In this document: one piece after another, positions 47,703 through 56,422 of the stretch
Layout: each line of letters starts with the position of its first letter
How positions within the stretch are numbered: the stretch's first letter is position 1
Source: Streptomyces albipurpureus
GTDB taxonomy: Bacteria > Actinomycetota > Actinomycetes > Streptomycetales > Streptomycetaceae
Assembly: GCF_023701525.1 (NCBI RefSeq)
Contig: NZ_JAMQAW010000010.1
Span: 407,487-471,486, forward strand
Direction of reading: 5' to 3'
DNA: 64,000 bases
Notes under the pieces: model-generated
Database searches by the model: none
The model's input: the letters and a program-made list of their open reading frames with translations, nothing else
What the model was told of the DNA's origin: nothing
Translations under genes and position numbers: made by a program

Positions 47703-48827
47703 TCATCCCGGGTGCCGACCTCGTTCGGTCAACTGGCGGGTCAACCAGGCGAAGGCATACGGAATCTCCCGCTCCCAGACTCGGGTGCGATGCCCGCCAT
47801 CGGTTCTGCGTACCTCAACCACCGTCGGCGGCTCAGCCGCCCGACGCAGCGCGAGACCCGGCAGATAGCCGTCCGCCCCCTCCCCGGTGGCCAGCAGCGA
47901 CACCCTCGGTGGGGTCAGGGCCGAGGTCAGTACGCGCAGTACGTCGTGGCTGCGACGGAGGTCCGGGTCCTTGCCGGTGAGCGAGTCGTTCTCGGCGGCG
48001 GGGTCGTTGTAGCCGGAGAGGCTGACGGCGGCGGAGAACCGGTCCGGATGGGCGAACGCCAGTTTGGCGGCGCCGTGCCCGCCCGCGGAGTAGCCCATGA
48101 CGGCCCAGTCGGCGGGGTCGAGCGAGACGCGGAAGTTGTCGGCGACCATCTTGCGCACATCGACGGTCAGCCAACTGTCCGCGTTGACCGTGCCGGGGAT
48201 GTTCGCATAGCCGGGGTCCTTCCCGCCGAGCAGCATGGTGCGGGGCGCTACCAGGACATAGGGCTCGACCCGGCCCGATGCGATGAGGGGCCCCAGTTGG
48301 GATTGAACCTTCATGGTGCGAAACCAACTGCGTGCGGAGCCGGGAAACCCGGGAAGCAGTTCAATGGCACGGAAGGTGCTGTTCCGGTGGGCGGGTTCGT
48401 TGTACTGCGGGGGTAGCCAGACATAGACCTCGCCCTGCGCGCCCGAGATGCCGCCGCGTAGGTGGGTACGGAGAACGCCCTCGCCCATCTCCGGGTCATC
48501 CACCGCCGCGAAGGTCTGACGCAGCACCGGGAGGGTCGCCAACGACCGGCCGCCGGTGCCGCTGGGGCCCAGGTCAGGTGCTTCGCCCGCATGATCTGCC
48601 ATACCGAGCAGATCGCCCCAGCTGTCGTAGAGGCCATTGGCGTTGTTCACCATGACAAAGACCACCAGCACGGCGGTGACCTGGGCGAAGAGCACCATCA
48701 GCAGTCGCCACAGGCTTCGGATGGCAGCGGGGCCGCGGACCCGGCTCCACAGCGCGAAGGGCAGGACGACAGCGGCCAGCGCGAGCACGATCGTGAGCGC
48801 GAAGAAGGTGTTCCCCGTTAGATCCAC
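47703..48827 (-). CDS. Membrane-anchored esterase (esterase-D/antigen-85-like)
   Basis: 374 residues from GTG 48827 (VDLTGNTFFALTIVLALAAV). Two N-terminal membrane helices (about 8-28 and 43-66) are followed by an extracytoplasmic alpha/beta-hydrolase domain. It has VWLPPQYNEP, ELLPGFPGSARSWF (oxyanion region), a nucleophile elbow MGYSAGGHGAAKLAFAHPDRF, and a C-terminal His in RTDGGHRTRVWERE. This layout is that of putative esterase proteins related to mycolyltransferases and esterase D, common in Streptomyces. Substrate unknown. Confidence 0.83.
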   Translation of the reverse strand: MDLTGNTFFALTIVLALAAVVLPFALWSRVRGPAAIRSLWRLLMVLFAQVTAVLVVFVMVNNANGLYDSWGDLLGMADHAGEAPDLGPSGTGGRSLATLPVLRQTFAAVDDPEMGEGVLRTHLRGGISGAQGEVYVWLPPQYNEPAHRNSTFRAIELLPGFPGSARSWFRTMKVQSQLGPLIASGRVEPYVLVAPRTMLLGGKDPGYANIPGTVNADSWLTVDVRKMVADNFRVSLDPADWAVMGYSAGGHGAAKLAFAHPDRFSAAVSLSGYNDPAAENDSLTGKDPDLRRSHDVLRVLTSALTPPRVSLLATGEGADGYLPGLALRRAAEPPTVVEVRRTDGGHRTRVWEREIPYAFAWLTRQLTERGRHPG

Positions 48828-49044
48828 CCGTACAGAATGGGACGAAAACCACTGAAAGCCCGTCAGGTGACGGCGTGCGCGGCGGTGTCCTTCTGATGGC
48901 TGGGGCACCCGACGCGATGCGCTCGCCAACTCCCTCGTGCCGCCCGTAGAGGACGGGCAACCGCAGGAGGAGGACCAGGCCCTCCGTACCGCGGTCGAAT
49001 CCCCGGCCGGGGCCCACCGCGCCGAAGGGCCGTGGCCCCGGGAC

Positions 49045-49740
49045 TCACACCAGTCGTCGGGCGGTGGCCCAGCGGGTCAGCTCATGGCGGTTCGACAGCT
49101 GAAGCTTGCGCAGCACCGCGGAGACATGCGATTCCACGGTCTTCACCGAGATGAAGAGCTGCTTGGCGATCTCCTTGTAGGCGTATCCCCGGGCGATCAG
49201 GCGCAGCACCTCGCGCTCACGCTGGGTGAGCCGATCCAGGTCCTCGTCGACCGGAGGCGCGTCGGTGGAGGCGAAGGCGTCCAGAACAAAGCCCGCGAGC
49301 CGGGGGGAGAAGACCGCGTCCCCGTCCTGGACCTGGAAGATCGAGTCCACCAGATCCGTACCCGTGATCGTCTTGGTGACATAGCCGCGGGCGCCGCCGC
49401 GGATGACGCCGATCACATCCTCCGCCGCATCGGACACGGAGAGTGCCAGGAATCGAACGGGATCTTCCGGGACCGCCATCAGCGGAGCGCAGCGGCGTAG
49501 CACCTCGACCCCACCACCGCCCGGGAGATGGACATCGAGGAGCACGACCTCGGGACGGGTCGCCGTGATCACGGTGACCGCCTGATCCACGTCGGCGGCC
49601 TCGCCGACCACTTCCACCCCGGTACGTTCGGTCTCGCCGATCTCCGCCTGCACTCCGGTGCGGAACATACGGTGGTCATCGACGAGCACCACGCGCACCC
49701 GCCGCTCGCCGCTCTCCCCTGGCGCCGCTGCTTCGGTCAT
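49045..49740 (-). CDS. NarL/LuxR-family response regulator
   Basis: 231 residues. Receiver domain: VLVDDHRMFRTGVQAEI (acidic pocket), PEVVLLDVHLPGGGG (phospho-acceptor Asp), ALSVSDA and VTKTITGTDL (conserved Lys). C-terminal LuxR helix-turn-helix: LTQREREVLRLIARGYAYKE, IAKQLFISVKTVESHVSAVL. ATG 49740 overlaps the kinase stop (ATGA). Partner of the PspC-type kinase. Target genes are unknown; the divergent PspC gene is a candidate. Confidence 0.93.
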   Translation of the reverse strand: MTEAAAPGESGERRVRVVLVDDHRMFRTGVQAEIGETERTGVEVVGEAADVDQAVTVITATRPEVVLLDVHLPGGGGVEVLRRCAPLMAVPEDPVRFLALSVSDAAEDVIGVIRGGARGYVTKTITGTDLVDSIFQVQDGDAVFSPRLAGFVLDAFASTDAPPVDEDLDRLTQREREVLRLIARGYAYKEIAKQLFISVKTVESHVSAVLRKLQLSNRHELTRWATARRLV

Positions 49741-51044
49741 TCCTCTGCCCTCTCCATGGCCCGCTCCATCTCCAGCTCGACCTCCGTGCCCCCGCCGGGC
49801 GCCGGGCGGAGACGGGCCGTGCCGCCGTTGCGCTGCATACGGCCGATGATCGACTCTCTGACGCCCATTCTGTCGTCCGGCACGGAGTCCAGGTCAAAGC
49901 CGGGTCCACGATCCCGTACGGAGACATAGACCGTACGGCCGTCGACTTCGGCGAAGACCTGAACGGCACCGCCCTCGCCACCGTACTTGGCCGCGTTCAC
50001 CATCGCCTCGCGTGCGGCTTGCATTTGTGCGACAAGTCCGTCGTCGAGCGGGCAGTCACCCACCACCACGACCTCCAGGGGGACGCCGTGCTTGTCCTCG
50101 ACCTCGGCGGCGGACTTCTTCACGGCCTCGGCGAGCGTGTCGGGTTCCTCGGACTCCTCCTTGCCGGTGCCTTCGGGCTTGTAGAGCCAGTTGCGCAACT
50201 CGCGCTCCTGGGCGCGGGCGAGTCGGCGGACCTCGCCGCCGTCATCCGCGTTGCGCTGTATCAACGTCAGGGTGTGGAGCACGGAATCATGGACATGGGC
50301 GGCGACCTCGGCCCGCTCCTGGGCACGGATGCGCATGGTCCGTTCCTCCGAGAGGTCCTGGCTCATCCGCACCAGCCACGGTCCGGCGAGCAGGGCTATC
50401 CCCGCGATGACGGCGATGGCGGCGGTGAGCACATTGCCCAGTTGGGCGGCGGAGCCGCGGACGACGACGAAGACGGTGAAGCCCATGCCGACCAGGGCCA
50501 CTCCGGCGAGGCCCCGACCCACCTGGAAGAGCCGGCGACGGCGCGTGTTGGCCTCGCTCCAGCGGGCCCGGCGGGCGTTGTCGGCCTGCCGCCACACCAG
50601 GACCACGCCCGCGCCGATCAGCAGCGTCGGCCAGACATAGCGGTTGGTGCCGGTGTTGGCGTCGAGGTTGCCCATGAAGATCGCCGCACCGAAGAACAGC
50701 GCGATCATGGCGAAGAGCTGCCCCTTGTCGGGCTTGCGGAGCTTACGTCTGCCGTCGCTGGCGAACTCGAAGAGGGAACGCGGCTCGGTCCCCTTACCGC
50801 CGAGACCGAGTGGAACCACGATCCAGAAGACCGCGTAGAGCAGAATTCCAAGGCCCTGGGTCATGAACAGCACGAGGAAGACCAGCCGGACCCAGATGAC
50901 CGGTAGACCGAGATGGCCGGCCAAGCCGCGCGCCACTCCCCCGAAGAAGCGTCCGTCGGCACTGCGGTAGAGCTTGCGCGGCGATGCTTCCTCGGGCGCG
51001 GCGGCGCGCGGAGGTGTGGCGGATCGGGGCGTGGCGACGGGCAT
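49737..51044 (-). CDS. PspC-domain histidine kinase
   Basis: 435 residues from ATG 51044. An N-terminal PspC domain (KLYRSADGRFFGGVARGLAGHLG...VRLVFLVLFMTQGLGILLYAVFWIVVP), then two to four more membrane helices (AMIALFFGAAIFMG, WPTLLIGAGVVLVW, ALVGMGFTVFVVV, AAIAVIAGIALLAGP). Then the HisKA_3-type dimerisation helix ERAEVAAHVHDSVLHTLTLI with the phospho-His. The HATPase domain has AMVNAAKYGGEG (N box) and DRGPGFDLDSVPDDRMG (G box). PspC domains sense membrane stress, so the kinase probably monitors the envelope. Overlaps the regulator gene; divergent from another PspC gene. Confidence 0.92.
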   Translation of the reverse strand: MPVATPRSATPPRAAAPEEASPRKLYRSADGRFFGGVARGLAGHLGLPVIWVRLVFLVLFMTQGLGILLYAVFWIVVPLGLGGKGTEPRSLFEFASDGRRKLRKPDKGQLFAMIALFFGAAIFMGNLDANTGTNRYVWPTLLIGAGVVLVWRQADNARRARWSEANTRRRRLFQVGRGLAGVALVGMGFTVFVVVRGSAAQLGNVLTAAIAVIAGIALLAGPWLVRMSQDLSEERTMRIRAQERAEVAAHVHDSVLHTLTLIQRNADDGGEVRRLARAQERELRNWLYKPEGTGKEESEEPDTLAEAVKKSAAEVEDKHGVPLEVVVVGDCPLDDGLVAQMQAAREAMVNAAKYGGEGGAVQVFAEVDGRTVYVSVRDRGPGFDLDSVPDDRMGVRESIIGRMQRNGGTARLRPAPGGGTEVELEMERAMERAEE

Positions 51045-51285
51045 GGACCGATCGTCACATGAGCGCAGGCCCCGCGGTATCGGGGGCGACCCTGAGACCA
51101 CCCCGGGAACCACCCCGGGGATTCGTTTCGGACACCCTCGGGATCACCGTGTCGGTGAGCGGGACACCATCAGGGTCGGATCTCAGGGGCGGGCCAGGGT
51201 CGGTCTGGGTGCCATCACGGCCCAATGCCCGTCACCATGGACGTATGACTGAGCCGATCACCCTCCCGCGCCAGGTGGTGCACGT

Positions 51286-52665
51286 ATGACCGGGCCGACC
51301 GCCGCGCACGGGGCGGGAAGGGGCGGGCAAACGGGACCGGTCGGCTCGGGGGGTGCGTCCGCTGGCGCGCCCCGACCCTCAGGGCCCGGCGCCCAGCCCG
51401 GTCAGCAGATCGCCGACCCTCCCGACGGGCGCCCGCTGCGCCGTACGCCCCGCCAGAAGGTCCTGGGCGGGGTCTGCGGCGGCCTCGGCAGATACTGCGA
51501 CATCGATCCGGTGATCTTCCGGATCGTGATCGGTGTGCTCGCGGTGACCGGTGGAATCGGCCTGATCCTGTACGGCTTCGCCTGGTTGCTGATCCCCCTG
51601 GAGGACGAGGAGGAGAACGAGGCCCGGCGGCTGCTCGCCGGCCGGGTCGACGGCGCGGCGCTGACGGCCATCTTCCTCTCGCTCATCGGCTGCGGACTCT
51701 TCCTCACCATGTTGAACAGCGGCGGGATGCTCCTCTTCGCCGCGTTGCTCACGCTCACGATCTCGGGCGCGGCCGTGTGGTCGCAGCGCCGCCGTACGGT
51801 CACTCCCGAGACCGCCCATCTCGATCCGGCCACGGCACATACGGTGTCCGAGGCCCCGCCGGAGACCAAGGCGCCGCCCACCCCGGAGGGAAGGTCCTGG
51901 TGGCGTGACCCCCTCGTCAAGAACCGCACCACGGGTCCCTCCCCGACCGGCTATCTCTGGGGTCCGGAAGACGCCATCGCCGATCCGCCCGGAGAGCGCT
52001 CCAAGCCCGCCCCGGGACGGTCGCGGCCCACGAGTCCCCGCCGCATCGGGGGCCTGGTGTTCTCCCTCGCGCTGGCGATGGGCTACCTCGGGACCCGGTT
52101 GAGTTGGGACGGCAACCCGCTGGGCACCAGCCTCCAGATCGGGCTGGTCTGTGCGCTGGCGGTGTTCGGCCTGGGGACCGCGATCAGTTCGGTGCTGGGC
52201 CGAACCGGCCTCGGCACGGGCATCCTGACGATTCTCACCGCACTCCTCCTGGCGGGCGCCGCGGCGCTCCCCAAGGACATCAGTACCCGGTGGCTGAGTG
52301 AGGAGTGGAAACCCGCCACGATCGCGAAGGTCCAACCCCAGTACAGGTTGTCCTCGGGTGACGCGACCCTCGATCTGAGCACCCTCGCCGTCCCGGCCGG
52401 GCAGTCGCTCTCCACGACGGCCGAGGTGGGCGCCGGTCGGCTCAGGGTGGTCGTACCGAAGGACGCGCCGGTGAAGGTGTGGGCCACGGCGGACGTCGGC
52501 GCGATCTCCCTGCCGGACGATCCCAAGAACGACATCGACATTTCCACCGACCAGGAGCGACGGCAGAGTCTGTCCGCGCCCGAGAACGCCCAGCCGTCGG
52601 GCACCATTGAGCTCCGTCTTGAAGTGACCATCGGACAGGTGGAGGTGACCCGTGCCACGTCCTGA
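51286..52665 (+). CDS. PspC-domain membrane protein with LiaF-like C-terminal region
   Basis: 459 residues from ATG 51286. A Gly/Pro-rich head, then PspC (PLRRTPRQKVLGGVCGGLGRY...FRIVIGVLAVTGGIGLILYGFAWLLIP, about 50-105), two helices (AALTAIFLSLIGCGLFL, MLLFAALLTLTISGAAVW), a disordered loop, and three more helices (GGLVFSLALAMGYLG, LQIGLVCALAVFGLGTAI, GILTILTALLLAGAAAL). The outer C-terminal domain (SSGDATLDLSTLAV...VGAGRLRVVVPKDAPVKVWA) resembles the adhesin-like beta-helix part of LiaF/DUF proteins. Divergent from, and probably regulated by, the PspC kinase system. Confidence 0.85.
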   Translation: MTGPTAAHGAGRGGQTGPVGSGGASAGAPRPSGPGAQPGQQIADPPDGRPLRRTPRQKVLGGVCGGLGRYCDIDPVIFRIVIGVLAVTGGIGLILYGFAWLLIPLEDEEENEARRLLAGRVDGAALTAIFLSLIGCGLFLTMLNSGGMLLFAALLTLTISGAAVWSQRRRTVTPETAHLDPATAHTVSEAPPETKAPPTPEGRSWWRDPLVKNRTTGPSPTGYLWGPEDAIADPPGERSKPAPGRSRPTSPRRIGGLVFSLALAMGYLGTRLSWDGNPLGTSLQIGLVCALAVFGLGTAISSVLGRTGLGTGILTILTALLLAGAAALPKDISTRWLSEEWKPATIAKVQPQYRLSSGDATLDLSTLAVPAGQSLSTTAEVGAGRLRVVVPKDAPVKVWATADVGAISLPDDPKNDIDISTDQERRQSLSAPENAQPSGTIELRLEVTIGQVEVTRATS

Positions 52666-53146
52666 CATCGAGGACCCCTCGACCGGCCCGTCTGACAGCC
52701 CAGGAAGAGGTGACAAGCCGGGCGGAACCCCTTCCGGGGCGCGCCCGCGAGGCGGGGATCAGCAGGGCAGGGGCGGCAAGTGCGTTCCCGGATACCGCAG
52801 CAGCCCCCTGGGTGAGTGCGCTACGGGCAGGCAGCGGCGCGGCGATCCGCTGGACCACCTCTCCCCGAGGGAGGTCCCTTCCCGGGTCAGGCATGACTTC
52901 GCGCCGGGCAGGCTGGTCGCCGGCCTGACCGCGCTCACCCTCGCCCTGCTGTACAGCGGCGATGCGTCAGGCGCCTGGCACGTCCCCTGGTTCATGGTCT
53001 TCCCGGTGCTCACCGGGGGGCTCTTCCTGGCCGGGGCGGCCAGCTTCACGCGCTACAGCGTGCGCCGACGCCGGGCCGCGATGACCGCGTCGAGCGAGAA
53101 CACCGAGGCGCCCGCGAGCACCAGCGGCAGCCAGGCCATCAGATAG
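52652..53146 (+). CDS. Small two-span membrane protein
   Basis: 164 residues from GTG 52652, overlapping the end of the PspC gene by 14 bp. The first 80 residues are disordered (Gly/Pro/Arg-rich). Then HDFAPGRLVAGLTALTLALLYSG (helix 1) and WFMVFPVLTGGLFLAGAASF (helix 2) with a basic cytoplasmic end (RYSVRRRRAA). It runs 94 bp into the end of the convergent DoxX gene. Relatives usually seem to stop soon after the basic stretch, so the tail may be a stop-loss extension. Function unknown; position suggests a link to the PspC protein. Confidence 0.65.
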   Translation: MPRPDIEDPSTGPSDSPGRGDKPGGTPSGARPRGGDQQGRGGKCVPGYRSSPLGECATGRQRRGDPLDHLSPREVPSRVRHDFAPGRLVAGLTALTLALLYSGDASGAWHVPWFMVFPVLTGGLFLAGAASFTRYSVRRRRAAMTASSENTEAPASTSGSQAIR

Positions 53147-53562
53147 ACCAGGTCATTGCCGTAGTAGTACGGCTCGGTCGCCCAGCTCACCGTCAGCCAG
53201 AGGCTCAGCGAGATCAGGGCTCCCCCCAGGGCCGCGAGGCGGGCCAGCAACCCTACGAGGGTGCCGATACCGACGGCCAGTTCACCGAGGGCGATGGCGT
53301 AGCCGAAGCCCTCGGGGTTCTTCAGGGCGAGATCGACCAGCCAGGGCACGGCAGAGGTGTCCCGGACGTTGCGCATCAGGTCACCGATGGAGCCGGTACC
53401 GCTGTCGGCGAGGAACCGACTGTCGGTGAGCTTGTCCAGCCCGGCGTAGACAAAGGTGACCCCGAGGAAGATCCGCAACGGCAGCAGGGCGTACTGGTTC
53501 GCCCGCCCCCGCCACCCTTCAGGGGCGCCGTAGCCGGCTGTCGTCCGATGGCTCGCCCTCAT
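53053..53562 (-). CDS. DoxX-family membrane protein
   Basis: 169 residues from ATG 53562, chosen because GGGAGGTGGAG lies just upstream; GTG 53592 would add ten residues. DoxX pattern: ALLPLRIFLGVTFVYAGLDKLTD at the first helix, GFGYAIALGELAVGIGTLVG, AALGGALISLSLWLTVSW and LVYLMAWLPLVLAGASVFSLD: four helices. DoxX proteins act in membrane redox and thiol-stress functions in other actinomycetes. The gene is convergent with, and overlaps, the preceding one. Confidence 0.87.
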   Translation of the reverse strand: MRASHRTTAGYGAPEGWRGRANQYALLPLRIFLGVTFVYAGLDKLTDSRFLADSGTGSIGDLMRNVRDTSAVPWLVDLALKNPEGFGYAIALGELAVGIGTLVGLLARLAALGGALISLSLWLTVSWATEPYYYGNDLVYLMAWLPLVLAGASVFSLDAVIAARRRRTL

Positions 53563-53735
53563 GGCTGACTCCACCTCCCGTTGACCCGTCACCTGACATT
53601 ACGTTCACCCGGGCGGAAAAGCTCACCAGGCGTTCGATTTACGTCGAGAGTTCGGGTGTACGGGTGGGGCGGCGCCGAAGGCGATCCAGCTGGGCGGGTA
53701 CGGCTTGGACCATGACGTCACCGGACCCGTACCGA

Positions 53736-54359
53736 CTACAGGTGGTCGATCTCGGTGAGGTCGATGTCGACGGTGAAGGGGACCGAGAGCTTGAGCCGGT
53801 CGTGGTGGATGCCGGTGAGGGCGTAGGTCCGGGTCACCTCGGAGCGCTCGAAGACCCGGACGACCGGGTGGTGGTCCGCTCCGCCCATCTCCACCAGCCA
53901 GAAGTGCGGGATTCCGGCGGCGGCGTACTTGCGCGGCTTGGTGTCGCGGTCCCGGTACTCCGAGTCCGGGGAGACCACCTCGACGGCGAGCACCACATCG
54001 GCGACCGAGTAGGAGGTCACCTGGCGACCGGTGACCGCCTCCGAACGGATCACGGAGACATCCGGCTCGGGGGCATTGCCCTTATCGATCACCACGGTCA
54101 TGTCGCGGGTCGCTCTCAGCTCAGGGGGAGCCGTACGGCGCAGACCGCTCACCAGCACGTCGACCGCAACGCTGTGGAACGAGCTCTGCGGACTGGCGAA
54201 GACCAGACCCCCGTCGATCAACTCGGTGCGGGGTGGGAGGCCGGGCAGCGTCAGCAGGTCGTCCACGGTCCAGCCTTCCCGAGGCGGCACCGGCCAACGG
54301 GCACCTGACTCCACCGGTCCCGTCGACGGCGTCGACCCGGCGATCGGTTCCGCGGTCAT
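53736..54359 (-). CDS. Uma2-family (DUF820) putative endonuclease
   Basis: 207 residues from ATG 54359 with GGGAGGAACC upstream. The family has a PD-(D/E)xK restriction-endonuclease-like core: LIDGGLVFASPQSSFHS, APEPDVSVIRSE (catalytic Asp), VLAVEVVSPDSEYRDRDTKP (Glu and Lys) and YAAAGIPHFWLVE. These proteins are abundant in Streptomyces and cyanobacteria, mostly uncharacterised and not part of restriction systems. No methylase neighbour is present. Confidence 0.87.
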   Translation of the reverse strand: MTAEPIAGSTPSTGPVESGARWPVPPREGWTVDDLLTLPGLPPRTELIDGGLVFASPQSSFHSVAVDVLVSGLRRTAPPELRATRDMTVVIDKGNAPEPDVSVIRSEAVTGRQVTSYSVADVVLAVEVVSPDSEYRDRDTKPRKYAAAGIPHFWLVEMGGADHHPVVRVFERSEVTRTYALTGIHHDRLKLSVPFTVDIDLTEIDHL

Positions 54360-54417
54360 GGTTCCTCCCATGCACGGCATCCTGGTCTGCAATCGAGCTT
54401 GGCGAGGCCACACGGCA

Positions 54418-54449
54418 ATGCCGTCGCCCAAAGGAATGAGCGACGGCAT
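54418..54449. terminator. Hairpin terminator downstream of guaA
   Basis: Perfect 10-bp stem, ATGCCGTCGC (54418-54427) with GCGACGGCAT (54440-54449), and a 12-nt loop. A second hairpin (ACCGC...GCGGT, 54458-54488) lies between it and the guaA stop. Confidence 0.7.
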
Positions 54450-54494
54450 CGGGGTTGACCGCGGGGAGGCTCGAAGAGCCTCAGCGGTGGGAGA

Positions 54495-56081
54495 TCACTC
54501 CCACTCGATGGTGCCCGGCGGCTTGCTGGTCACATCCAGCACCACCCGGTTGACGTCGGCGACCTCATTGGTGATCCGGGTGGAGATCTTCGCCAGCACG
54601 TCGTACGGCATCCGCGTCCAGTCCGCGGTCATCGCGTCCTCGGACGAGACCGGGCGCAGCACGATGGGGTGCCCGTAGGTGCGTCCATCGCCCTGGACAC
54701 CGACGCTGCGGACATCGGCGAGCAGTACCACCGGGCACTGCCAGATCTCGCGGTCGAGGCCGGCCGCGGTCAGTTCCTCGCGGGCGATGGCATCGGCATG
54801 GCGCAGCAGGTCAAGGCGCTCGCGCGTGACGTCGCCGACGATGCGGATGCCGAGGCCCGGGCCGGGGAACGGTTGGCGCTGGACGATCTCGTCGGGCAGG
54901 CCCAGCTCTTGGCCGACCATCCGGACCTCGTCCTTGAACAGCTTGCGCAGCGGTTCCACCAGCGCGAACTCAAGGTCCTCGGGGAGGCCGCCCACATTGT
55001 GGTGGGACTTGATGTTGGCGGTGCCGCTGCCGCCGCCGGACTCGACGACGTCCGGGTAGAGGGTGCCCTGGACGAGGAAGGCGACGTCCTCGCCGTCAGC
55101 CGCGCCCTCGGCCACGATCTCGGCCTGTGCCTGCTCGAAGACGCGGATGAACTCACGACCGATGATCTTGCGCTTCTGCTCGGGGTCGGAGACTCCGGCG
55201 AGTGCGTCCAGGAACCGGTCCTGGGCGTCGACCACCTTGAGCTGGACGCCGGTGGCGGCGACGAAGTCCTTCTCGACCTGCTCGGTCTCGCCCTGACGCA
55301 TCAGCCCGTGATCGACATAGACACAGGTCAGCTGGGAGCCGATGGCCTTCTGGACGAGGGCGGCGGCGACCGCGGAGTCCACTCCACCGGAGAGACCGCA
55401 GATGGCCCGCTTGGTGCCGACCTGCTCGCGGATGATCGCGATCTGCTCCTCGATGACATTGCCGGTCGTCCAGACCGGATCGATGCCCGCACCTCGGTAG
55501 AGGAAGTGCTCAAGGACCTGCTGGCCGTGCGTGGAGTGCATGACCTCGGGGTGGTACTGGACGCCGTACAGCTTCTTCTCGTCGTTCTCGAAGGCGGCGA
55601 CCGGTACGACGTCGGTGGACGCGGTGACGGTGAAGCCTTCGGGCGCGGCCGAGCAGGCGTCGCCGTGGGACATCCACACCGGCTGCTCGGCCGGGGTGCC
55701 CTCGAAGAGGGTCGAGCCCGGCTTGCTGACGTGCAGCGGCGTCCGTCCGTACTCACGCGAGCCCGTGTTGTCGACGGTGCCGCCGAGGGCGGTCGCCATC
55801 AGCTGGAAGCCGTAGCACATGCCGAAGACGGGAACCCCGGCCTCGAAGATGGCGCGGTCCAGGCTGGGTGCGCCCTCGGCGTAGACGGATGAGGGGCCGC
55901 CGGAGAGGATGATCCCCTTGGGGTTCTTGGCCAGCATCTCGGCGACGGGCATCGTCGACGGGACGATCTCGCTGTAGACCCGTGCCTCACGGACGCGGCG
56001 GGCGATGAGCTGGGCGTACTGCGCGCCGAAGTCGACTACGAGTACGACATCGGGCTCGGCAGCGGGAGACGCTGATGACAC
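54495..56081 (-). CDS. guaA: GMP synthase (glutamine-hydrolysing)
   Basis: Converts XMP to GMP with glutamine and ATP. 528 residues from GTG 56081. Class I amidotransferase: VVDFGAQYAQLIARRVRE, ILSGGPSSVYAEGAP, VFGMCYGFQLMA (nucleophile Cys), YGVQYHPEV (His-x-Glu). ATP-pyrophosphatase: ICGLSGGVDSAVAAALVQ (PP-loop). Dimerisation domain: QPFPGPGLGIRIVGDVT and the C-terminal TSKPPGTIEWE. Complete. With purN, purH and folD it completes the purine theme of the window, though in a separate transcript. Confidence 0.98.
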   Translation of the reverse strand: MSSASPAAEPDVVLVVDFGAQYAQLIARRVREARVYSEIVPSTMPVAEMLAKNPKGIILSGGPSSVYAEGAPSLDRAIFEAGVPVFGMCYGFQLMATALGGTVDNTGSREYGRTPLHVSKPGSTLFEGTPAEQPVWMSHGDACSAAPEGFTVTASTDVVPVAAFENDEKKLYGVQYHPEVMHSTHGQQVLEHFLYRGAGIDPVWTTGNVIEEQIAIIREQVGTKRAICGLSGGVDSAVAAALVQKAIGSQLTCVYVDHGLMRQGETEQVEKDFVAATGVQLKVVDAQDRFLDALAGVSDPEQKRKIIGREFIRVFEQAQAEIVAEGAADGEDVAFLVQGTLYPDVVESGGGSGTANIKSHHNVGGLPEDLEFALVEPLRKLFKDEVRMVGQELGLPDEIVQRQPFPGPGLGIRIVGDVTRERLDLLRHADAIAREELTAAGLDREIWQCPVVLLADVRSVGVQGDGRTYGHPIVLRPVSSEDAMTADWTRMPYDVLAKISTRITNEVADVNRVVLDVTSKPPGTIEWE

Positions 56082-56200
56082 TGGCGGCCTTCCGGCGGAA
56101 CGGGTTTCGGTTCTGCCGATTCTACCGGGGCGCGGAGGGCCGTCCGGCGTCCTCCCACGTTACGGAGGCTCTCGCTCCGTCTCACCATCCGAACCCGGCG

Positions 56201-56231
56201 TTGGCCTCGCCCTGACGCCGGTCCATACTGT
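56201..56231 (+). promoter_or_regulatory. Candidate promoter of the chorismate mutase leader
   Basis: TTGGCC (56201-56206) and TACTGT (56226-56231), or CATACT (56224-56229) with a 17-bp spacer. The start point would fall at about 56236, on the leader ATG, implying a leaderless transcript. Confidence 0.4.
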
Positions 56232-56235
56232 TTTC

Positions 56236-56307
56236 ATGCTTCAGCAGCTGACCTCCGTCTTTACCTATGGCACCGGCCCGTCCGGCTGCCATGGTCGTGC
56301 TGTTTGA
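56236..56307 (+). CDS. Putative leader peptide upstream of chorismate mutase
   Basis: 23 codons (MLQQLTSVFTYGTGPSGCHG plus RAV). It has a Phe codon (TTT) and a Tyr codon (TAT) within three codons, both rare synonyms in Streptomyces. Phe and Tyr are the end products of the chorismate mutase branch. It lies 25 bp before a terminator-like hairpin, the layout of amino-acid attenuation. Confidence 0.5.
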   Translation: MLQQLTSVFTYGTGPSGCHGRAV

Positions 56308-56331
56308 GCTAGTGACAAACGACTTCCGAGG

Positions 56332-56358
56332 CGCCCCGGGCCGATATGGCTCGGGGCG
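56332..56358 (+). terminator. Attenuator-like hairpin before chorismate mutase
   Basis: CGCCCCGGGCC (56332-56342) pairs with GGCTCGGGGCG (56348-56358) over GATAT, followed by TTCTGTCATT. It lies between the leader peptide and the chorismate mutase ATG, so it would terminate transcription before the gene. Confidence 0.6.
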
Positions 56359-56422
56359 TTCTGTCATTCCCGGGCCATTGCCGCCCCGGGGCAGCCCCCT
56401 TTCATCAGAGGAGCCCCGCACG

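Noticed and set aside
47437..47706. (Glu-Ala)n protein through TTCGGC x15
   Set aside because: It would overlap the ends of two well-supported genes and has no ribosome-binding site or conserved part.
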